Shown here in pieces: positions 53,203 to 62,509 of a stretch of 64,000 nt of DNA. The position numbers and the translations under genes were made by a program. Under the pieces are notes generated by a model, which worked only from the letters and a program-made list of their open reading frames with translations, was not told the DNA's origin and made no database searches. The stretch spans positions 3,162,001-3,226,000 of the forward strand of contig NZ_CP151635.1 of assembly GCF_038397735.1 (NCBI RefSeq), written 5' to 3'. Position 1 is the stretch's first letter. Every line of letters starts with the position of its first letter. The stretch comes from Microbacterium sp. LWH13-1.2. Lineage in GTDB: Bacteria; Actinomycetota; Actinomycetes; Actinomycetales; Microbacteriaceae.

Positions 53203-53868
53203 GTGCCTGCGATCCCCGAGTACGACCCGCTTCCCGACCGCCCCGCGCCCGACAACCCTTCGGGAAAGCTGGTGCTCCTGCGCCACGGTGAGACCGAGTG
53301 GTCGAGGGCGGGCATGCACACCGGACTCACCGACATCCCGCTCACGGCGCGGGGCGAAGACCTCGCCCGCGGTGCCGGACAGCTGGTCGCCGACTACGAC
53401 TTCTCGCTCGTGCTGTCCTCGCCGCTCGCGCGCGCTCGACGCACCGCCGAGCTCGCAGGTCTGCACGCGGAGGTCGATCCACTGCTCGTCGAATGGGACT
53501 ACGGCGGGTACGAGGGCCGCACCACGAAGGACATCCGCGAGGAGCTCGGCTACGACTGGAGCGCATTCACACACGGAGTCATCCGCGGCGCGACGCCCGG
53601 CGAGACCGTCGAGGAGGTCGCGGCTCGTGCCTCGCGAGTGCTCACGCGGGTCCTGCCTGCCCTGGCCGACGGCGATGTGGCACTCGTCGCGCACGGCCAC
53701 TTCCTGCGCATCCTCACCGCGGTCTTCCTGCGGCTCGCTCCGCGCTTCGGCGCTCAGATCACACTGGATGCCGGATCGGTGTCGGTGCTGAGCTTCTACC
53801 GCGAGCAGCCGGCGATCCTGACGTGGAACTACGGCCTCGAGCTGCCTCTCGCGCCGTCGGAGTCCTGA
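53203..53868 (+). CDS. Histidine phosphatase (phosphoglycerate-mutase-like)
   Basis: A 221-residue protein with the catalytic LLRHGETEWSRAGMHTGLTD motif and the second His in LVAHGHFLR. The short length and SSPLARARRTAEL segment fit acid-phosphatase or SixA/CobC-type branches rather than glycolytic mutase. The GTG at 53203 has TACGGT 6 bases upstream, so it is probably leaderless. Confidence 0.9.
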   Translation: MPAIPEYDPLPDRPAPDNPSGKLVLLRHGETEWSRAGMHTGLTDIPLTARGEDLARGAGQLVADYDFSLVLSSPLARARRTAELAGLHAEVDPLLVEWDYGGYEGRTTKDIREELGYDWSAFTHGVIRGATPGETVEEVAARASRVLTRVLPALADGDVALVAHGHFLRILTAVFLRLAPRFGAQITLDAGSVSVLSFYREQPAILTWNYGLELPLAPSES

Positions 53869-53959
53869 CACCGAAGACTCATCGCTGCAGGGTGCGATCT
53901 GCGGTCGCGAAGAACGCATTCTGCTCCGGGAGCGAACCGGATCGCGCTTCGGCGTGTCT

Positions 53960-54556
53960 TCACCGGGTGCTGCGGACGACGTACCTCTCGTCCTCCGTAG
54001 GACCGCCCCAGTATGCGTCGTCTTCCAGCAGCCGAAGTTCCACGTCACTGTGGACCTGCTCCACGAGCGGGACGCACTCGGAAGCGGGTAGCCCCACTCC
54101 GTTGCTCCACAACCCCTCGACCAGGATCAGCACGCCGCCCGGCACGAGCAACTCGCTCCATTTCGCCAGAGCTGCAGAAGGGTCGGGCATCGCCCACAGC
54201 ACGTGTCGACAGAGAACCGCATCGAAGGTCGCGGCCGGCAGTGGCGGCACCGCCGCATCCGCCACGGTGAAGATCGGCCGCGGGTCGACCTGCGCGGTCT
54301 TCTCACGAGCTCGTCGGACCATCTCCGGAGAGAAGTCGACGCCATGAAGGAGGTGCTGACCTTCGACGGCGAGGAGAGTCGAGAGCGTGCCAGTGCCGCA
54401 TCCGAGGTCGGCGACGCGGCGTCCCGGCGGCCCGATCATCGGAAGCAGGAGATCGGCCCAGGCACGGCGGACACCGGGGTCTCGAAGACCGTGGTCCGGG
54501 GCTTCGTCGAACGTCTCGGCCTCCCGGTTCCACAGCGCCCTCATGTCGTCGGCCAT
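53960..54556 (-). CDS. Class I SAM-dependent methyltransferase
   Basis: A 198-residue methyltransferase with motif I VADLGCGTGTLS, post-I LLHGVDFSPEM and motif II-like TFDAVLCRHVLWAM. Substrate not determinable. Its ATG lies close behind the lipoprotein gene stop (about 3 bases), so they form one transcription unit. Confidence 0.88.
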   Translation of the reverse strand: MADDMRALWNREAETFDEAPDHGLRDPGVRRAWADLLLPMIGPPGRRVADLGCGTGTLSTLLAVEGQHLLHGVDFSPEMVRRAREKTAQVDPRPIFTVADAAVPPLPAATFDAVLCRHVLWAMPDPSAALAKWSELLVPGGVLILVEGLWSNGVGLPASECVPLVEQVHSDVELRLLEDDAYWGGPTEDERYVVRSTR

Positions 54557-54559
54557 CGC

Positions 54560-55090
54560 TCAGCTCATCCGCTGCAACGACAGCGCGTGTACCGTGGGGG
54601 CGCCCTCGAGAACGAGTGCGAACCGAATTCCGGTGCGAGCATTCGTGACGTCGAAGGCGATCGTCTCGTTCGCGCACACGACCGGTTCTGCCGGCTCTTC
54701 CTCGTCCAGTTCGCTTGTCACGAGAGTGATGGTGCCGTCACCCCTGCAGGCGAACTGAGCCTGGTACGACCCCGGCGGGAGTGACGTGAAGGACGTCACG
54801 TCGTGGGCCGAACTGTTCTCGCTCATCCACCCGGAGAAGCCGAAGACGTATCCGTCGGCGTCTCCGCTGGGAACGGCAGTCTTCGCCCAGTCGGCGATCT
54901 CCTCGACCGCCACCGGGAGCAGCGCTTCATCGGCCTCGGCGTCCGGAGTCGCGATCGGCGCGGGGCTCGACGCCGAGGCGGAGGGCGACGGGGACCCCTC
55001 GCCCGACGCTGAGGGTTCGCCACTGCATCCGGCGAGCGCGACGCCCGCCATCAGGATCAGCCCCACTGCTGCCGCTCTTGTCGTAGACAT
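54560..55090 (-). CDS. Small lipoprotein with Ser/Pro-rich linker
   Basis: A 176-residue secreted protein. Lipobox ALAGC gives lipidated Cys22, followed by a Ser/Pro/Glu-rich linker and a beta-rich domain with two cysteines (FACRGDG and VVCANE) that could form a disulfide. Family not recognised. It is divergent from furA. Confidence 0.75.
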   Translation of the reverse strand: MSTTRAAAVGLILMAGVALAGCSGEPSASGEGSPSPSASASSPAPIATPDAEADEALLPVAVEEIADWAKTAVPSGDADGYVFGFSGWMSENSSAHDVTSFTSLPPGSYQAQFACRGDGTITLVTSELDEEEPAEPVVCANETIAFDVTNARTGIRFALVLEGAPTVHALSLQRMS

Positions 55091-55145
55091 CCCTTCACGC
55101 TACGTGCACGTGTGCAGGATGCAACCCGCGCGGCCGACACGACAT

Positions 55146-55166
55146 TCTTTTGAATTACTCAAAAGA
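55146..55166. promoter_or_regulatory. FurA-type operator
   Basis: Perfect inverted repeat TCTTTTGA-ATTAC-TCAAAAGA in AT-rich DNA. It overlaps the -35 and spacer of the furA promoter, so FurA/PerR binding would block it. Typical of autoregulated furA-katA pairs. Confidence 0.75.
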
Positions 55167-55177
55167 GACGCTAGAGT
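55150..55177 (+). promoter_or_regulatory. furA promoter
   Basis: TTGAAT (55150-55155), 16-base spacer, TAGAGT (55172-55177), then 6 bases to the ATG at 55184: a leaderless start. Confidence 0.7.
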
Positions 55178-55183
55178 CGAGAC

Positions 55184-55606
55184 ATGGAGACAGAACTCGA
55201 CTCGGCACTTCGCGGTGCCGGGCTGCGTGCGACCGCGGGCCGCGTCGCCGTTCTCGAGGCTCTGGAATCCATGGCCCACACGGATGCAGAGCGGGTCTTC
55301 CGCGCCGTCTCCGAAGTGCTTCCGACGACGTCGATCCAGTCGGTGCACAACATTCTCGCGGACCTGACGACGGCGGGCCTGCTCCGCCGGATCGAACCGG
55401 CAGGCTCCGCTGCGCTCTACGAACGGCGCATCGACGACAACCATCACCACATCGTGTGCACCCAGTGCGGTGCGATCGGCGATGTGGACTGCGTCGTCGG
55501 CGAAGCGCCGTGCCTCACCCCGTCTTCGGCGGGGGGATTCACCGTCCAGACAGCCGAAGTGACCTTCTGGGGCCTGTGCCCCAGTTGCCAGAACGCCGCG
55601 CAGTAG
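55184..55606 (+). CDS. furA: Fur-family regulator (FurA/PerR type)
   Basis: A 140-residue metal-dependent repressor. HTH region: GLRATAGRVAVLEALESM and SIQSVHNILADLTTAGLL. Metal sites: HHHIVCTQCG and the C-terminal LCPSCQ give the two-Cys-pair structural zinc site. It directly precedes katA, as in actinobacterial FurA-catalase units that respond to peroxide. The operator and promoter upstream show autoregulation. Confidence 0.9.
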   Translation: METELDSALRGAGLRATAGRVAVLEALESMAHTDAERVFRAVSEVLPTTSIQSVHNILADLTTAGLLRRIEPAGSAALYERRIDDNHHHIVCTQCGAIGDVDCVVGEAPCLTPSSAGGFTVQTAEVTFWGLCPSCQNAAQ

Positions 55607-55619
55607 CATCCGACGTCGC

Positions 55620-55635
55620 TCCCGGGCACCCGGGA
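55620..55635. promoter_or_regulatory. Small furA-katA intercistronic hairpin
   Basis: TCCCGGG-CA-CCCGGGA, 13 bases after the furA stop. It may tune read-through into katA. Confidence 0.5.
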
Positions 55636-55669
55636 TGATCGTCGTGCCTGTGCGCAGAAGGAGAAGAAG

Positions 55670-57133
55670 ATGACCGATCCATCGACCACGCCCGCCACCA
55701 CCACCCAGACGGGCACACCTGTCGCGAGCGACGCCCACTCGCTCACCGTCGGAGCAGACGGACCCACCGTCCTGCACGACCGCTACCTCGTCGAGAAGCT
55801 CGCGTCGTTCAACCGCGAGCGCGTGCCGGAGCGCAACCCCCACGCCAAGGGCGGCGGAGCCTTCGGAACCTTCACCGTCACCGAGGACGTCTCGGCCTAC
55901 ACCCGTGCCGCGGCCTTCCAGCCGGGCGCCGTGAGCGAGACGCTGCTGCGCTTCTCGTCGGTCGCCGGCGAGCAGGGTTCGCCCGACACCTGGCGCGATG
56001 TGCGCGGCTTCGCGCTGCGCTTCTACACGTCCGAGGGCAACCTCGACATCGTCGGCAACAACACTCCGACCTTCTTCCTGCGCGACGCCATGAAGTTCCC
56101 CGACTTCATCCACTCGCAGAAGCGCCTCGGCGACTCCGGTCTGCGCGACGCCGACATGCAGTGGGACTTCTGGACCCTCTCTCCCGAGTCCGCCCACCAG
56201 GTCACGTACCTCATGGGAGACCGTGGCCTGCCGCGCAGCTGGCGCCACATGAACGGCTACGGCTCGCACACCTACCAGTGGGTCAACGCCGCAGGCGAGC
56301 GGTTCTGGGTGCAGTACCACTTCCTGTCGAAGCAGGGCGTCGAGGCGATGAGCGCCGAAGAGGCCGAGAAGCTCGCAGGATCGGATGCCGACTACTACCG
56401 TCGCGACCTGTTCGACGCGATCGCCAGCGGCGACGCCCCCTCGTGGGACGTCTACGTGCAGGTCATGCCCTACGACGAGGGCAAGACCTACCGCTTCAAC
56501 CCGTTCGACCTGACGAAGACCTGGTCGAAGAAGGACTACCCGCGCATCAAGGTCGGCACGTTCACGCTCGACCGCAACCCGCAGAACTTCTTCGCCGAGA
56601 TCGAGCAGGCCGCCTTCTCGCCCGGCAACCAGGTTCCGGGCACGGGCATCTCGCCCGACAAGATGCTCATGGCCCGCGTGTTCGCCTACTCGGATGCTCA
56701 GCGCTACCGCATCGGTGCGAACTACAACCAGCTGCCGGTCAACCAGCCGCACGCGGCCGAGGTGCGCAACTACATGCACGAGGGCCAGATGCAGTACAAG
56801 TTCAACCCGGCCGAGCACCGCGTCTACACGCCCAACTCGTACGGCCCGGCCGGCGGCCCGACCGCCGACCCTGCCGCGGGTGTCGAGGCGAGCTGGGAGT
56901 CGGATGGCGAGCTGATCCGCGCCGCGGCGACCCTGCACCTCGATGACGACGACTTCGGTCAGGCGGGCACGCTGTACCGCACTGTGTTCGATGACGAGCA
57001 GCGCGCGCGCTTCCTCGACACGCTGACCGGGCAGGGACAGGCCATCACGATCGACGCGATCCGTGAGCGCTTCTTCCAGTACTGGACGAACGTCGACGCA
57101 TCGCTCGGAGAGGCTCTGCGCGCTCGCTTCTGA
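55670..57133 (+). CDS. katA: Catalase (clade 3, small subunit)
   Basis: A 487-residue heme catalase that splits hydrogen peroxide. Distal His58 lies in [15 protein letters not shown], Asn131 in [11 protein letters not shown] and the heme-ligating Tyr340 in [14 protein letters not shown]. The length fits small-subunit catalases. AAGGAG lies 6 bases before the ATG. It is controlled together with furA. Confidence 0.95.
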   Translation: MTDPSTTPATTTQTGTPVASDAHSLTVGADGPTVLHDRYLVEKLASFNRERVPERNPHAKGGGAFGTFTVTEDVSAYTRAAAFQPGAVSETLLRFSSVAGEQGSPDTWRDVRGFALRFYTSEGNLDIVGNNTPTFFLRDAMKFPDFIHSQKRLGDSGLRDADMQWDFWTLSPESAHQVTYLMGDRGLPRSWRHMNGYGSHTYQWVNAAGERFWVQYHFLSKQGVEAMSAEEAEKLAGSDADYYRRDLFDAIASGDAPSWDVYVQVMPYDEGKTYRFNPFDLTKTWSKKDYPRIKVGTFTLDRNPQNFFAEIEQAAFSPGNQVPGTGISPDKMLMARVFAYSDAQRYRIGANYNQLPVNQPHAAEVRNYMHEGQMQYKFNPAEHRVYTPNSYGPAGGPTADPAAGVEASWESDGELIRAAATLHLDDDDFGQAGTLYRTVFDDEQRARFLDTLTGQGQAITIDAIRERFFQYWTNVDASLGEALRARF

Positions 57134-57150
57134 GTCGCATCCGCTGATGA

Positions 57151-57188
57151 CCGAGACCCATCGTCCCCTCGGGGCCGGTGGGTCTCGG
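57151..57188. terminator. Hairpin terminator after katA
   Basis: Perfect 10-base arms CCGAGACCCA / TGGGTCTCGG with an inner CCCC/GGGG pairing in the 18-base loop, 18 bases past the stop. Confidence 0.7.
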
Positions 57189-57215
57189 CGTATCCGGGCA
57201 TCGCAGAGGAGGACA

Positions 57216-58025
57216 ATGGATGCCGTGGCTGTTCCCCTCTCCGACCTGACCAACATGCCCGAGCCCCAGCAGGTGCACGCCGCTGACGGCACACGCCTCG
57301 CGACGTACACCTGGGGCGAGTTCGACGCCCCAGTGGTGGTGGTCGTGCACGGATTCGCATCGAGCGCCCGCGACACCTGGGTACTCACGGGGTGGGTGCG
57401 CGAGCTCACCAAGGCCGGGTACCGGGTACTGGCCCTCGATCAGCGCGGCCACGGGCTGAGCGAGAAGCCGCATCAGGCTGACGCCTACGGCATCCGCACG
57501 CTCGCGACCGATGTCGAGACGGTCATGGACACGTACCTCGTCGACGAAGCCGTCTATGTCGGATACTCGCTCGGCGCGCGAGTCGGCTGGGAGGTCGTGC
57601 GCGATCTACCGCACCGCATCGGACGCGCGGTGCTCGGCGGGGTGCCGGACGGCATTCCACTGGCGAGGCTCGATCTCGACCAGGTACGCACATACCTGGC
57701 CGACGGAACGCCCGTGTCGGACCCGACGACGCAGAACTACATCACCCTGACCGAGCGCGTGCCAGGCAACGATCTCGGTGCGCTCGTGGCACTGGCCGAG
57801 GGGATGCGGTCGTCACGGACGATCGACCCCGATCCGTCGAACGCCCCCGCGAGCCCGATCCTGTTCGCGACCGGGTCGAAGGACGCGATCATCGAGGGCT
57901 CTCGCGCTCTCGCGGCAGCTGCCCCGCAGGGTCGGTTCTTCGAGATCCCGGATCGCAACCACTTCAATGCTCCCGGGTCCCGCGCGTTCAAGGAAGCCGC
58001 GCTGGCGTTCCTGTCGGAGGCCTGA
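57216..58025 (+). CDS. Alpha/beta-fold hydrolase
   Basis: A 269-residue hydrolase. The oxyanion region is VVVHGFASSARDTW, the nucleophile elbow GYSLGAR, the acid likely in the FATGSKDAII segment and the His in DRNHFN. Substrate unknown (esterase or C-C hydrolase). GAGGAGGA precedes ATG 57216; a longer frame would cross the katA terminator. Confidence 0.85.
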   Translation: MDAVAVPLSDLTNMPEPQQVHAADGTRLATYTWGEFDAPVVVVVHGFASSARDTWVLTGWVRELTKAGYRVLALDQRGHGLSEKPHQADAYGIRTLATDVETVMDTYLVDEAVYVGYSLGARVGWEVVRDLPHRIGRAVLGGVPDGIPLARLDLDQVRTYLADGTPVSDPTTQNYITLTERVPGNDLGALVALAEGMRSSRTIDPDPSNAPASPILFATGSKDAIIEGSRALAAAAPQGRFFEIPDRNHFNAPGSRAFKEAALAFLSEA

Positions 58026-58039
58026 CCGCAGGCACGAGA

Positions 58040-58072
58040 AGAGCCCTCCGTCTCGAGGTGACGAAGGGCTCT
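58040..58072. terminator. Bidirectional hairpin terminator
   Basis: 13-base stem (58040-58052 / 58060-58072, one mismatch) with a 7-base loop, between the convergent hydrolase and msrA genes. Confidence 0.7.
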
Positions 58073-58081
58073 CGGGGTGAG

Positions 58082-58627
58082 TCAGACCGTCGCGTTCTCT
58101 TCGCGCTTCGGCAGCACCCATCCCGCGCGCGGGAAGTGGCAGGTGTAGCCGTTGGGGTACTTGATCAGGTAGTCCTGGTGCTCTTCCTCCGCCTGCCAGA
58201 ACGGCCCGGCGGGCTCGATCGTGGTCACGGCCTTGCCCGGCCACAGGCCTGAGGCGTCGACGTCCGCGATGGTGTCGCGGGCGACGGCCTCCTGCTCGGG
58301 GCTGAGCGGGAAGATCGCCGAGCGGTAGCTCGAGCCGACATCGTTGCCCTGACGGTCCTTCGTCGACGGGTCGTGGATCTGGAAGAAGAACGCCAGGATG
58401 TCGCGGTACGTCGTCTTGGTGGGGTCGAAGACGATCTCCACAGCCTCGGCGTGACCGGGGTGGTTGCGGTACGTGGCGTGGTCGTTGCTGCCGCCGGTGT
58501 AGCCGACACGGGTGTCGAGCACGCCGGGCTGGCGGCGGATGAGGTCTTCCATGCCCCAGAAGCAGCCGCCCGCCAGCACGGCGGTCTCGGCTCCGGGGGT
58601 GCGGGTGATGTTTCCGGTGTCGGTCAT
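58082..58627 (-). CDS. msrA: Peptide methionine sulfoxide reductase A
   Basis: A 181-residue MsrA with catalytic Cys22 in [10 protein letters not shown] and RVGYTGG. It reduces the S-form of methionine sulfoxide. Its ATG overlaps the msrB stop by 4 bases, so both stereo-forms are repaired by one operon. No second Cys is seen near the C-terminus, so regeneration may be by an external thiol. Confidence 0.93.
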   Translation of the reverse strand: MTDTGNITRTPGAETAVLAGGCFWGMEDLIRRQPGVLDTRVGYTGGSNDHATYRNHPGHAEAVEIVFDPTKTTYRDILAFFFQIHDPSTKDRQGNDVGSSYRSAIFPLSPEQEAVARDTIADVDASGLWPGKAVTTIEPAGPFWQAEEEHQDYLIKYPNGYTCHFPRAGWVLPKREENATV

Positions 58628-59097
58628 GACTGCTCCTCAGAGGTGGGGGTGGTGGTGGGGAAGAGGTGACGGTAGCGACCGTACCCCTCATCTTCCAGGC
58701 TGTCAGCCGGGATGAAGCGCAGGGCGGCGGAGTTCATGCAGTATCGGAGGCCTCCTGCATCGCGGGGCCCGTCGTCGAAGACGTGCCCGAGGTGGCTGTC
58801 GGCACCGCTGGATCGCGCCTCGGTGCGCGTCATCCAGAGCTTGCGGTCGGTGCGCGTGGTCACGGCATCGGCCTCGATGGGCTTGGTGAAGCTCGGCCAT
58901 CCAGTGCCGCTGTCGAACTTGTCGGTCGACGCGAAGAGCGGCTGGCCCGAGACGACGTCGACGTAGATGCCGTCGTCGTGGTTGTTCCAGTACGCGTTGC
59001 GGAAAGGCGGCTCGGTGGCATCCTCCTGCGTCACCTCGTACTGCAGGTGCGTGAGGTCGCTGACCGCCGCGGGGTTCTTGCTGTACTCGTTCGACAT
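58624..59097 (-). CDS. msrB: Peptide methionine sulfoxide reductase B
   Basis: A 157-residue MsrB with catalytic Cys in [11 protein letters not shown] and [11 protein letters not shown]. It reduces the R-form. The zinc CxxC pairs are absent, and the resolving Cys in the GCGWPSF motif is Thr (GTGWPSF), so recycling must differ from the classic mechanism. AAGGAG precedes the ATG. First gene of msrB-msrA. Confidence 0.92.
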   Translation of the reverse strand: MSNEYSKNPAAVSDLTHLQYEVTQEDATEPPFRNAYWNNHDDGIYVDVVSGQPLFASTDKFDSGTGWPSFTKPIEADAVTTRTDRKLWMTRTEARSSGADSHLGHVFDDGPRDAGGLRYCMNSAALRFIPADSLEDEGYGRYRHLFPTTTPTSEEQS

Positions 59098-59248
59098 GAT
59101 CTGACTCCTTGTCCGACGCGGCTGGCTGCAGCGTCATAGAGAAGAACCAGCGGCGCCCCGGATTTGGTCCCGCAGGACTGTGAGCGCGCTGTGAGTTTGC
59201 GCTCAGTCGATAGAGTTGCTCCGCCACACACACCACAGGGAGACCCAC

Positions 59249-60166
59249 ATGTCGGTTGGACTGCTCGCCGTCGTCGATGACATCCTCAGCGCGGCGATGA
59301 AGGCCTCGGCGAAAGCCGCGGGCGTCGTGATCGACGATGCCGCGGTGACCCCGCAGTACGTGCAGGGCATCACACCGGCGCGTGAGCTGCCCGTGGTCGC
59401 GAAGATCGCGCTCGGTTCGCTGGTCAACAAGTTCGTGATCATCATCCCGATCGCGCTCGTGCTCACCGCCTTCGCACCGTGGGTGCTGCCGTACCTGCTG
59501 ATCCTCGGCGGTGCCTATCTGTGCTTCGAGGGCGCCGAGAAGGTGCTCGAGTGGTTCGGTGTGCAGCACGGTCACGCCGATGAGGGCGCCCGCGACGAGA
59601 AGAAGCTGGTGCTCGGCGCCGTGCGCACCGACCTCATCCTCTCGACGGAGATCATGCTGATCTCGCTGGCGAACCTCGAGGCCGGTCTCGACATCTGGAC
59701 GACCCTCGCGATCCTCGCGGTGATCGCCCTGCTCATGACGGGCGTCGTCTACGGCGCCGTGGCCCTGCTCGTGAAGATCGATGACATCGGTCTGAAGATG
59801 GCCAAGAACCCGGTCGCACGCGTCCGCCACACGGGAATGCGGATCGTGCGCTCGATGCCGGCGGTCTTCCGCTTCATCAGCATCCTCGGCACCGTGGCGA
59901 TGCTGTGGGTCGGTGGCCACCTGCTGCTCGTGAACCTCGGCGAGGTGGGCGTGCACTTCGGCGAGGACATCCTGCATGCCATCGAGCACGCGCTCGAGCC
60001 CCTCGGCGGAGTCATCGTCTGGATCGGCGACACCCTCTTCTCGGCCATCGCCGGCCTGATCGCCGGTCTGATCATCGTCGGGATCATCCTGGGCATCGGC
60101 CGCGTGATCGGCAAGAAGCCGAACTTCCACGAGGGCGAGGAATCGCCCGCCGACGTGCACGTCTGA
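59249..60166 (+). CDS. DUF808 (YedI-like) membrane protein
   Basis: A 305-residue multi-pass protein matching DUF808/YedI: LLAVVDDILSAAMKASAKAA at the start, DDAAVTPQYVQGITPARELP, then several hydrophobic helices. Function of the family is unknown. AGGGAG precedes the ATG, with TAGAGT about 35 bases upstream as a possible -10. Confidence 0.88.
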   Translation: MSVGLLAVVDDILSAAMKASAKAAGVVIDDAAVTPQYVQGITPARELPVVAKIALGSLVNKFVIIIPIALVLTAFAPWVLPYLLILGGAYLCFEGAEKVLEWFGVQHGHADEGARDEKKLVLGAVRTDLILSTEIMLISLANLEAGLDIWTTLAILAVIALLMTGVVYGAVALLVKIDDIGLKMAKNPVARVRHTGMRIVRSMPAVFRFISILGTVAMLWVGGHLLLVNLGEVGVHFGEDILHAIEHALEPLGGVIVWIGDTLFSAIAGLIAGLIIVGIILGIGRVIGKKPNFHEGEESPADVHV

Positions 60167-60188
60167 ACCGCGCACCACGGAATCGACG

Positions 60189-61538
60189 TCAGGCAGCGAT
60201 GTCATAGCGGGCCCGGCCCCCGAGGCGCGGAGTCCTCGCGAGATCGATGCTTCGCGGCGGGATCAGCCATACCCGCGCCGCGGCTCCGGTTCCCTCGATG
60301 CGGATGTCCCACCCGTTGTCGTGGATGCGATGGTGACACGACTCGCACAGCAGTACGCCGTTGTTCAGGTCGGTGGGTCCGGCGTCTCGCTGCCACCACC
60401 TGATGTGGTGCGCCTTGGTCATCTGCGGCGGGAGACCGCACATGGCGCATCCGCCGTCTCGCTCGACGAGTGCCAATCGCTGCGCCCGGGTGAACAACCG
60501 CTTCTCCCGCCCCCAGTCGAGGATCTCCCCCGCTGATCCGAGAACCACCGGGATGATGCCGCCGCCCGCAGCCATGCGACGGCAGGTGCTGACGCTCACC
60601 GGCTGGTCGCTGCCGTCGATCGTCGCGCTGCCCTCGCCCGACGTGAGCTGGTCGAGGTTCACGCGCACCACCACTGTCGCACCCGATGCGGGCATCCCGC
60701 CGTTGTCGCAGGCGATCGCGTGCTCGCAGATGGCGGTCAACGCATCGGCCTGGATCGTCGCGACCGAACGGCGATCGGCATCCGGCGCGCCAGGGTCTGT
60801 CGCAGTGATCCGCGACTGAAACGACGCCGCCACGTAGGCCTGGATCGCGGCCTTGACCGGCGCCCCCGAGGCGATGTCGGTCTGCAGCACGAGGTGAAGC
60901 GAGCCGTCGCGCTCGAACATCGTCAGGGAACGGCGGTCGCGGGCCTCTCGCTCTCTGGGCGCGACGCCGTCTGGGTCGAGCCAGGCTTCGGCACGGGCCA
61001 CCAGCTTGCCGACGTCGGCGAGGGACATCCCCGCTGCCCTGCCGACGAGGAGACGCTCGGCCTCTTCGACCCGAGCCGACCCCACCTTGAGTCGGATCCG
61101 CTCGAGCAGGCTGACGATGAGCGCGGCGGCCGCGACGGAGATCTCCCCTGCGGCGAGCGCCGACGCCAGCGCCGGATACCGCGCGGGCAGGACCTCACCC
61201 AACAGATTCGTCCGCGGCGCCGCTGCCTGCCCCACCGCGATGAGTCGCTTGGCGTCGCCGGCCGACCCACCCGTGTTCGCGGCGATCATCGTCGCAGCAC
61301 TCCGGTATCCGTGCTGCTTCGCGACCCCGTCAGGGCCGAGTTCCGACCGCGACTCGTGCGCGATCGTCGCCGCGAGCTCGGCGTGGAGACCGTCGAGGCA
61401 TCGCTGCGCCTGGCTCACCGCACGGTGCGCGTCGAGCAGCTCGATGCGCGAGAGCTCCGCTGACCCCCCGGCGTCGCCCCAGACGTCGCCGAGGCGCTCG
61501 AAGGCCTCGAGAAGCGGCATCAGGCGGGATGAGGGCAT
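60189..61538 (-). CDS. DUF222-HNH endonuclease-like protein
   Basis: A 449-residue protein with an N-terminal DUF222 region (13E12-repeat type) and a C-terminal HNH motif (CAMCGLPP, HHIRWWQRDAGPTDLNNG, LLCESCHHRIH). These are abundant in Microbacteriaceae; some copies sit near or inside mobile elements, but no mobility genes are here. Nuclease activity is likely but unproven. TAAAAT lies 6 bases before the ATG, giving a leaderless start. Confidence 0.88.
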   Translation of the reverse strand: MPSSRLMPLLEAFERLGDVWGDAGGSAELSRIELLDAHRAVSQAQRCLDGLHAELAATIAHESRSELGPDGVAKQHGYRSAATMIAANTGGSAGDAKRLIAVGQAAAPRTNLLGEVLPARYPALASALAAGEISVAAAALIVSLLERIRLKVGSARVEEAERLLVGRAAGMSLADVGKLVARAEAWLDPDGVAPREREARDRRSLTMFERDGSLHLVLQTDIASGAPVKAAIQAYVAASFQSRITATDPGAPDADRRSVATIQADALTAICEHAIACDNGGMPASGATVVVRVNLDQLTSGEGSATIDGSDQPVSVSTCRRMAAGGGIIPVVLGSAGEILDWGREKRLFTRAQRLALVERDGGCAMCGLPPQMTKAHHIRWWQRDAGPTDLNNGVLLCESCHHRIHDNGWDIRIEGTGAAARVWLIPPRSIDLARTPRLGGRARYDIAA

Positions 61539-61608
61539 GTCTCCATTTTAGAACAGATGTTCGAATCTCGAGCGAGATGCCGGAATCCGCTGGAGCAGGA
61601 ACCCGAGC

Positions 61609-62361
61609 TCATGAAGGCAGGTGGTCGTCGCCCCGCAGCCACTCATCGAACGTGACCCGACCCTGCGTCGCATCCGCCCCTCCGCGCAGCGCTCCCGACG
61701 CCAGCCCTCGCCCGTAGGCGCCGGGCAGCCGCACTCCCAGCACCCGCCGGCGCACTCCGTCGAACGCCAGCTGCCTCCGGGCGAGATCGACCAGGACCTC
61801 ATCGCGCGGCCCGACGAGATCGCGCGCACGCCCGGCCGGCGCCCCCTCGGCGACACGCACCAGATGCTCCCCGACCTCGCGCGCAGCCACCGGCCGCATG
61901 AGCAGCTTCGGCAGCACCGCCACCGGGCCGGACATCCCCGACAACAGCTGCCCGGCGAACTCGTGGAACTGACCGGCCCTCGCGATCGTGAACGGCACCA
62001 CTCCTGCGTCCACCGCGCGTTCCTGTGCCAGCTTGCCCGCGTAGTACGAGGCGTCGATGCCATCGATCCCCACGATCGACAGGGCGACGTGGTGCGCGAC
62101 ACCCGCACGCGACTCCGCCGCCAGCAGATTGCGAGTCGCCGTCTCGAAGAACTCCACCGCCTTCGCAGCCGAGAGCGTGGTCGTGTTCGTGACGTCGATG
62201 ACGGCATCCGCCCCCTGCAGCCGCTCGACCAGTCCCGCACCGGTGAGCACATCGGCTCCGGCTGACCGCGACAGCACGACCACCTCGTGACCTGCCGCCC
62301 GCGCCGCCTCCACGGCGTGCCGACCGACGACCCCTGTTCCTCCTGCGACCGCGATCCTCAT
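61609..62361 (-). CDS. NAD(P)-binding NmrA/SDR-like reductase
   Basis: A 250-residue protein with the Rossmann motif VAGGTGVVGRHAV at the N-terminus and a SYYAGKLAQE segment in place of the classic YxxxK. Likely an atypical SDR (NmrA type). It is divergent from the ECF41 sigma gene, and both have matching promoter elements, so it is a likely sigma-factor target. AGAGGA precedes the ATG. Confidence 0.85.
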   Translation of the reverse strand: MRIAVAGGTGVVGRHAVEAARAAGHEVVVLSRSAGADVLTGAGLVERLQGADAVIDVTNTTTLSAAKAVEFFETATRNLLAAESRAGVAHHVALSIVGIDGIDASYYAGKLAQERAVDAGVVPFTIARAGQFHEFAGQLLSGMSGPVAVLPKLLMRPVAAREVGEHLVRVAEGAPAGRARDLVGPRDEVLVDLARRQLAFDGVRRRVLGVRLPGAYGRGLASGALRGGADATQGRVTFDEWLRGDDHLPS

Positions 62362-62410
62362 CCGATTCCTCTCCGCTCCGGGGCACACGTCCACGCCCTC
62401 TGCACCAGAT

Positions 62411-62464
62411 GACGAACCAGCGCCCGAGAACGTGAGGCCTCACACTCCACCCTGCTCCGTCGTC
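62411..62464. promoter_or_regulatory. Symmetric bidirectional ECF41-type promoter
   Basis: On the + strand CCTCACA (62438-62444) is followed after 16 bases by CGTC (62461-62464); on the minus strand CCTCACG (62437-62431) is followed after 16 bases by CGTC (62414-62411). Both resemble the ECF41 consensus TGTCACA-N16-CGTC. The two -35 elements are the halves of the palindrome GTGAGGCCTCAC (62432-62443). Confidence 0.6.
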
Positions 62465-62509
62465 GTATCCTGCGAAAGCACACTCGCACCCGCATCCGAA
62501 AGGCACCCC

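Noticed and set aside
55100-57412. 770-codon open frame antisense to katA and the hydrolase
   Set aside because: It is a shadow frame of high-GC coding DNA: Arg/Val/Asp/Gly-rich, no domain, and it crosses furA, its operator and the katA terminator.
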